Source: Campylobacter vicugnae (GTDB lineage: Bacteria; Campylobacterota; Campylobacteria; Campylobacterales; Campylobacteraceae). From it: a stretch of 64,000 nt of DNA. Positions 58,835 through 64,000 of this stretch are shown one piece after another; the stretch's first letter is position 1, and each line of letters opens with the position of its first letter. A program made the position numbers and the translations under genes. The stretch covers positions 1,364,001 to 1,428,000 of the forward strand of contig NZ_CP018793.1 in assembly GCF_002139875.1 (NCBI RefSeq), read 5' to 3'. The notes beneath the pieces are model-generated. The model did not search any database and was not told the origin of the DNA. It saw only the letters and a list, made by a program, of their open reading frames with translations.

Positions 58835-59338
58835 TCTTTTAACACTTTTCTTAATATTTAAAACACACTTTAAAACCATATTTAACTAGTTTTTAAGTTT
58901 TTTGCTATCGCCTTATTTCAATTATTTTAATTTAATGGCAACAAAGTAAAGCAATCTTATATTTATTGGCTTTATCGCAAATTTGCTATGAGCAATATAA
59001 CTGTATATAAAATATAGATTACGCATTTAGCAAAATACTGCATAAAGCCAACTATTACCAAAACTGCTAAGATACAAAAAGGTATAAATGAGTTTTTAAT
59101 AATTATAGCTACAATAAAACTTAAAACTTTTTAAAATTGTATTAAATATAAATTAAGCAAGTTTAAAGGTATAAAAAGAGATAATTTTTATCGCACTTAG
59201 CATTGCAAAGTAAAGCGTGAATTTAGATTCAATAAAATAAAAAAATATCTATCAAAGTTTATTAAAATTAATAAGAGCTATTGCAAAATAAAAAACTAAA
59301 AACTCTATTGAGTTAAGTTAAATTTATAGGAAATTTAA
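58835..59338. other. Non-coding AT-rich host gap before hsdR
   Basis: About 500 bases of host DNA right of attR. I see no convincing gene, tRNA or repeat; only short frames of fewer than 40 codons. A promoter for hsdR probably lies at its right end. Confidence 0.5.
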
Positions 59339-62047
59339 ATGACACCAGAGCAAAAATCTAGACAAAATATCGATACCTTACTTATTAAAGCTGGGTTTAT
59401 CGTGCAAAATAGAGATGAGTTTGATCGCACCGCAAATCTTGGCGTTGTAGTTCGTGAGTTTGCTATGAGCGATGGTAGTTTTGCTGATTATCTTATCTTT
59501 ATAGATGGCAAAGCTTGCGGCGTTATAGAAGCTAAAAAAGCTGGTCTTAGTCTAAGCGGTGTAGAAAATCAATCACGTCATTATGCTAAAAATTTACCTA
59601 CAAATGTCCGCACTCATATGGATAATGAGTTGCCATTTTTATTTGAAAGCAATGGTACTGAGATTTATTTTACTGATTTACGCGATATAAAAAGCCGTTC
59701 TAGACGAATTTTTGCATTCTATCGCCCTGATTTTTTAGCAAAAATTCTCAGAGAAGATACTTTAAGAAATAGAATTTCATCTATGCCGAGCCTACAAATG
59801 GCAAACCTTAGAAAGTGTCAATTTGATGCCATAAATTCACTAGAAAACTCCCTTAAAAATTATAAACCAAGAGCCTTAATCCAAATGGCAACCGGTTCTG
59901 GCAAAACCTTTACAGCATGTAATTTTATCTATCGCCTTATTAAATTTGGTGGTGCAAAAAGGGTGTTATTTTTAGTAGATAGAAACAATCTTGGCAAACA
60001 AACCAAAAATGAATTTGAAAATTTTCACCTAAATGATGAAAATCGCAAATTTAGTGAAGTTTATATAACTCAACATCTTAATACAAATATCATAGACAAA
60101 GATGCAAAAGTCGTTATCACCACTATTCAGCGTATGTATTCTATGCTTAGTGGCGATGAATACTATGATGAAAAAGATGAAGAAATTTCAGCCTATGAAA
60201 ACTATAAAAGCGAAAATAAGAGCGAACGAATAGTAAGCTATAATCCAAATATCCCTATTGAGAGTTTTGATTTTATCGTAGTTGATGAATGCCATAGAAG
60301 TATTTATGGCGAGTGGAGACAGGTTTTAGAGTATTTTGACGCCTTTATCATCGGACTTACTGCCACTCCATCTAAGCAGACTTTAGGATATTTTGGTGCG
60401 AATTTAGTTAGTCAATACCCGCTAGAGCGCTCTATTATAGATGGTATAAATGTTGATTGTGAAATTTTTCGCATCAAAACTCAAATCAGCGAATACGGAA
60501 ACACTATCCAAAAAGGCTTTTTGGTGCCTGTGATGGACAAAAAAACTAGATTAAAATACTATGAAAACCTAGATGAAAATTTAGAATATCAAAAAACAGA
60601 CCTAGATCGCTCCGTAGTATCTATAAATCAAATTCAAACTATTTTAGAATGCTACAAAGAAGCTATTTTTACCGAGCTTTATCCAGAGCGTGAGCCTAGC
60701 TTTGTACCAAAAACTCTTATATTTGCTAAAGATGATAATCACGCTGAAAATATCACTCGCATAACTAGAGAAGTTTTTGGGCAAGGTAATGATTTTTGCA
60801 AAAAAATTACATATAATATCGGCAACGCAAAACCAGAAGAACTAATAAAAGCCTTTAAAACAGATCCGACTTTTCGCATAGCAGTTACTGTGGATATGAT
60901 AGCTACAGGTACAGATATTAAGCCACTTGAAGTGGTGATTTTTATGCGCGATGTAAAGTCATCTTTATATTACGAACAGATGAAAGGTAGAGGCGTTCGC
61001 ACCATAAACCCTAATGATTTACAAACTATCACACCAAATGCTAAAAGCAAAGATAAATTCTATCTCATAGATGCCGTAGGTGTAAGCGAAAGCAAAAAAA
61101 CAATTTCAGCACCACTTGAACGCAAAAAAGGTATAAGTCTAGCTAAAATCTTAGAAAATGTTGCCAATGGCGATACTAGCGATAATACACTCTCTAGTCT
61201 TGCTGGACGCCTAGCACGAATAGAAGCCAATATCAGCGATGATGACAAAACTCAAATTTCAAAAATACTAGATTCAAAAACACTAGGGCAACTCGCTAGT
61301 GATATTTTAGATACCTTAGATGTAGATCTTACACAAAACTTAAACAATGATGAAATCATAGCCAAAAAAGATGAAGTTTTAAAACCATTTAATAAGCCTA
61401 TATTTCGTAAAATGTTACTAGATCTATCACAAAAATCAAAACTCTATATAGATGATATTTCACCTGATACTGTGATAAATGCGGAATTTAATAAAAACAA
61501 AGCAAATGAAATAATCGCAAATTTTAATGATTTTATCAATGAAAATAAAGATGAGATCACAGCTCTAAGCATAATCTATAATAAAGATTATAAAAATAGA
61601 AAACTTACTTATGAGTTAATAAACGAACTAAACGACAAGCTAAAATCTAACAATCTAGATAGTTTTCAAATATGGAATTCTTACGCTTTAATCAAACCAG
61701 ACAAAGTGAAAAATAACGCCAAAAGTACTGTGGAGCGTCTTACAAATATCATACAATTAGTCAAATTTGCTCTAGGTTTTGATGATGAGCTTAGGGAGTT
61801 TAGTAGCATAGCAAATTCTAGATTTGAACTATGGAAAGGCAGACAAAAGAACAAGGGCATAATATTTGATGAAAAACAAAACGAGTTTTTAGAACTTATA
61901 AAAGACTATATAATAAGCAATTCTTATCTCGATTTGACCGATATACAGAACTTTTTAGGCGATAAGGGTGGGATTTTTAAAGCTAAAACGCTTTTTGATA
62001 ACTTTGAGAATTTACTAGTAGAATTAAATCAAACCTTAGTGGCGTAA
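59339..62047 (+). CDS. hsdR: Type I restriction enzyme R subunit
   Basis: 902 residues. Nuclease motif ADYLIFIDGKACGVIEAKKA (D...E-x-K) at about residues 50-70, then helicase motifs: MATGSGKTFTACNF (Walker A), VVDECHRSIYGEW (DECH), GLTATP, TVDMIATGTDI and KGRGVRTI. Translocates and cleaves DNA with HsdM/HsdS. Starts 12 bases after an AGGAAA site. Confidence 0.95.
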   Translation: MTPEQKSRQNIDTLLIKAGFIVQNRDEFDRTANLGVVVREFAMSDGSFADYLIFIDGKACGVIEAKKAGLSLSGVENQSRHYAKNLPTNVRTHMDNELPFLFESNGTEIYFTDLRDIKSRSRRIFAFYRPDFLAKILREDTLRNRISSMPSLQMANLRKCQFDAINSLENSLKNYKPRALIQMATGSGKTFTACNFIYRLIKFGGAKRVLFLVDRNNLGKQTKNEFENFHLNDENRKFSEVYITQHLNTNIIDKDAKVVITTIQRMYSMLSGDEYYDEKDEEISAYENYKSENKSERIVSYNPNIPIESFDFIVVDECHRSIYGEWRQVLEYFDAFIIGLTATPSKQTLGYFGANLVSQYPLERSIIDGINVDCEIFRIKTQISEYGNTIQKGFLVPVMDKKTRLKYYENLDENLEYQKTDLDRSVVSINQIQTILECYKEAIFTELYPEREPSFVPKTLIFAKDDNHAENITRITREVFGQGNDFCKKITYNIGNAKPEELIKAFKTDPTFRIAVTVDMIATGTDIKPLEVVIFMRDVKSSLYYEQMKGRGVRTINPNDLQTITPNAKSKDKFYLIDAVGVSESKKTISAPLERKKGISLAKILENVANGDTSDNTLSSLAGRLARIEANISDDDKTQISKILDSKTLGQLASDILDTLDVDLTQNLNNDEIIAKKDEVLKPFNKPIFRKMLLDLSQKSKLYIDDISPDTVINAEFNKNKANEIIANFNDFINENKDEITALSIIYNKDYKNRKLTYELINELNDKLKSNNLDSFQIWNSYALIKPDKVKNNAKSTVERLTNIIQLVKFALGFDDELREFSSIANSRFELWKGRQKNKGIIFDEKQNEFLELIKDYIISNSYLDLTDIQNFLGDKGGIFKAKTLFDNFENLLVELNQTLVA

Positions 62048-62061
62048 AATAAAGGGTAATT

Positions 62062-62163
62062 ATGTTAAAAAAATTTAATCATATAAATTGTGCAACCTAT
62101 AAAAATTTTAATTGGAAATTAAAAGATTTTATAATTGATAAATTTAGAAGTAGTGCAAAATGA
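62062..62163 (+). pseudogene. Remnant resembling the start of an AAA-type ATPase gene
   Basis: A 33-codon frame with GGG-type ribosome site between hsdR and hsdS. The product (MLKKFNHINCATYKNFNWKL...) resembles the opening of AAA_13/RloA-PrrC-type ATPases ('...f.nFnW...L..F...'), but ends before the P-loop. It overlaps the hsdS start by 4 bases. Possibly a leftover of an accessory gene often found in hsd loci; this is a tentative identification. Confidence 0.35.
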
Positions 62164-63332
62164 TGAATAAAATACCAAAAGGCTGGGAAGTCAAAAAACT
62201 GGGGGAAATTTGTATATTAGACAAAGGTAAAATAGAAAATTGTGGTGAATTACCTTATTTGGAGGTAAAATTTTTAAGAAATTTAAAAAATGCAGATATA
62301 AAAGAAAAGGGCATAGTTGTAGAAAAAAATCAAGCTGTAATTTTAGTTGATGGTGAAAATTCAGGTGAAGTTTTTAAAGTTAAAACAAAAGGATACTTAG
62401 GTAGCACATTTCGCATATTAAAATTATCAGATAATGTGAATTTTGATTATTTTATTTTTTTTATGAATTTTGTAAGTTTAAAATTTAAAAATTCAAAAGT
62501 AGGTTCTGCTATCCCGCACCTAAACAAAAAACTATTCAACGAGTGCGAAATTCCTTTGCCAAATTTGACAGAGCAAAAGGCTATTGCGGATAAGTTAGAT
62601 GATAGTTTTGCAAAAATTGAAAATGCTATAACCAATCTAATAAATGCAAAAGAAAATCTAAAACTTTATAAACAAAGTGTGCTTAAATCTGCGTTTAATG
62701 GCGATTTGCTACCTAGCACTTCACCCACCAACTGGGAAGTCAAAAAACTAGGGGAAATTTTCAATATTGTTCGTGGTGGTTCTCCACGCCCTATTAAAAG
62801 CTATTTAACAGATGATAAAAATGGAATAAATTGGATAAAAATCGGTGATATTGAAACTGGTTCAAAATATATTACACATACAAAACAAAAAATTTTAGCA
62901 AGTGGATTAAAAAAAAGTAGAGCCGTCAAAGCAGGAGATTTGCTTTTAACAAATTCAATGAGTTTTGGCAGACCATATATTTCTAAAATAAATGGGGCTG
63001 TTCATGATGGTTGGTTGATTTTTGAACCAAAAATTCAAATTTCAAAGGATTATGTTTTTTATTTTTTTAGTAGTAGCGATACATATTCAAAACTTTCAAA
63101 TTTGGCTGTTGGCTCAACTGTAAAAAATTTACAAATCAATTTTTTAGAAAATTTTGAAATCCCACTCCCGCCATTATCAGAGCAAAATTTAATAGTGGCT
63201 GAGATAGATAGGAGATTTGCAATAGTGGATAAAACTCTAAATTTGATAGATAAAAGCATTCAAAATGCTAAAAACTTAAAACAAAGTATATTAAAAAAAG
63301 CATTTAGTGGAGAGTTAAGGAGTGAAATATGA
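62160..63332 (+). CDS. hsdS: Type I restriction specificity subunit
   Basis: 390 residues with two target-recognition halves: residues 4-190 (PKGWEVKKLGEICILDKGK; end ...SVLKSAFNGDLL) and 195-385 (NWEVKKLGEIFNIVRGGSPR; end ...SILKKAFSGEL). Each half has the conserved 'LP.L.EQ..I' helical separator (PLPNLTEQKAIADKL, PLPPLSEQNLIVAEI). A 29-bp direct repeat at the start of both halves (62183-62211; 62732-62760) could let domains recombine. Overlaps hsdM. Confidence 0.92.
   Translation: MMNKIPKGWEVKKLGEICILDKGKIENCGELPYLEVKFLRNLKNADIKEKGIVVEKNQAVILVDGENSGEVFKVKTKGYLGSTFRILKLSDNVNFDYFIFFMNFVSLKFKNSKVGSAIPHLNKKLFNECEIPLPNLTEQKAIADKLDDSFAKIENAITNLINAKENLKLYKQSVLKSAFNGDLLPSTSPTNWEVKKLGEIFNIVRGGSPRPIKSYLTDDKNGINWIKIGDIETGSKYITHTKQKILASGLKKSRAVKAGDLLLTNSMSFGRPYISKINGAVHDGWLIFEPKIQISKDYVFYFFSSSDTYSKLSNLAVGSTVKNLQINFLENFEIPLPPLSEQNLIVAEIDRRFAIVDKTLNLIDKSIQNAKNLKQSILKKAFSGELRSEI
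62183..62211 (+). repeat. 29-bp repeat at the start of each HsdS half (first copy)
   Basis: Matches 62732-62760 with one mismatch. Encodes the same WEVKKLGEI motif in both halves. Confidence 0.8.
62732..62760 (+). repeat. 29-bp repeat at the start of each HsdS half (second copy)
   Basis: Partner of 62183-62211 in direct orientation, at the start of the second target-recognition half. Confidence 0.8.
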
Positions 63333-64000
63333 GTGAAAGTGCATTGATAGGTAAGGTATGGAATTACGCTAGTATATTAAGAGATAGTGGAGTTAGCTAT
63401 ACAGATTATGTAAGCCAAATTACCTATTTGCTATTTTTAAAAATGGATGATGAGAGAGAGAAATTTTTGGGCATTGCGTCGCTTTTGCCTTCTCATTGCA
63501 AATGGCAAAATTTCTCAAATTTAGATGGAAGTGAGCTAGAAACTGCTTACACCAATGCCTTAAACACTCTATCAAAGCAAAGTGGCATAGTAGGCACTAT
63601 ATACCAAAAAGCTCAAAATAAAATCAACGAACCAGCCAAACTAAAACGGCTAGTAAGCTTGATAGATAATGAAACTTGGCTAGGCTTAGATGTAGATATC
63701 AAAGGGGCGATTTATGAAGGGTTATTACAAAAAAACGCCACCGAAACCAAAGGCGGAGCGGGACAATATTTTACCCCAAGAGCGATAATTAAAGCCATAG
63801 TAAGCGTGATGAAGCCACAAATTGGTATGAGCATAAATGACCCGGCGTGTGGAACTGGCGGATTTTTGCTAGAAGCGTATGAGTATATGAGGGCTAGTAG
63901 TAAAGATAAAACCAAGCTAGAAAATCTAAAAACAAAAGCACTAAGTGGCACCGATATTTCGCCACTAGTTACTAGTCTATGTGCGATGAATTTATATTTA
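63329..64000 (+). CDS. hsdM: Type I restriction methylase subunit (partial)
   Basis: 224 residues visible, open to the end of the window. Starts MSESALIGKVWNYASILRDS and has the HsdM N-terminal helical domain and the methylase motifs GAGQYFTPRAIIKAIV and NDPACGTGGFLLEAYEY (motif I). Adenine methylation. ATGA overlap with hsdS gives an R-S-M order. Confidence 0.93.
   Translation, partial: MSESALIGKVWNYASILRDSGVSYTDYVSQITYLLFLKMDDEREKFLGIASLLPSHCKWQNFSNLDGSELETAYTNALNTLSKQSGIVGTIYQKAQNKINEPAKLKRLVSLIDNETWLGLDVDIKGAIYEGLLQKNATETKGGAGQYFTPRAIIKAIVSVMKPQIGMSINDPACGTGGFLLEAYEYMRASSKDKTKLENLKTKALSGTDISPLVTSLCAMNLYL

Noticed and set aside
58835-59338. Insertion sequence remnant right of attR
   Set aside because: No transposase-like frame, inverted ends or target duplication visible.

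Overview
The window reads as a Campylobacter chromosome (AT-rich epsilonproteobacterium). Core genes support this: futalosine-pathway mqnA, the peptidoglycan L,D-carboxypeptidase pgp2, pseB of flagellin glycosylation, the glmM-lspA-hemJ cluster and frequent TTG/GTG starts. Synteny and content suggest the fetus/hyointestinalis side of the genus, but the species is not fixed by what I can see.

Host core, 1-21524: a partial secreted protein, mqnA, gdhA, alr, pgp2, a copper chaperone, pseB, the zinc importer znuABC, a methyltransferase with a c-di-GMP phosphodiesterase-like protein, carbonic anhydrase with an MscS channel and a 52-residue acidic protein, then isochorismatase-family hydrolase, xth, mntP, prfA, rpsT, glmM-lspA-TM2 protein-hemJ and tRNA-Val/tRNA-Met.

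Prophage, about 21.5-58.8 kb: a complete-looking 37-kb element sits in the 3' end of the CAU tRNA. A 23-bp duplicated core marks its ends (21502-21524 and 58812-58834) and a 28-bp repeat of integrase arm-type sites lies inside each end. Integrase and an AlpA-like protein are at the left. A long leftward late region holds, in transcription order, replication genes, VRR-NUC nuclease, terminase, portal, fibres, overlapping spanins, holin, lysozyme and, far downstream, the major capsid and ejection-type proteins; the set suggests a short-tailed (podovirus-like) phage. The immunity region (48.7-51.1 kb) has a LexA-like repressor, a Cro-like gene and two inverted copies of a two-operator array. The rightward arm (51.4-58.7 kb) holds accessory genes, then an AntA-type antirepressor, ERF annealase, YqaJ exonuclease and SSB.

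Most interesting: between the two operator arrays lies an operon of a membrane protein and a secreted SNase-type nuclease. The membrane protein carries, in frame, an 89-residue copy (3 synonymous changes in 269 bp) of the N-terminal part of the phage's own 1384-residue virion protein. I infer a superinfection-exclusion decoy. Other unusual items are two tandem cassettes of HTH gene, consensus promoter and two tiny membrane proteins; a RelA/SpoT-domain toxSAS-like gene; a Panacea antitoxin next to a toxin gene with an in-frame TGA; a PBECR/DUF3519-like domain on the large virion protein; a perfect 26-bp palindrome-like element about 45 nt upstream of both the terminase and capsid genes; and a hairpin that buries the antirepressor start codon.

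Right end, 59.3-64 kb: a type I restriction-modification locus in the order hsdR-hsdS-hsdM (hsdM runs off the end), with a short remnant that resembles the start of an AAA-type ATPase gene between hsdR and hsdS.
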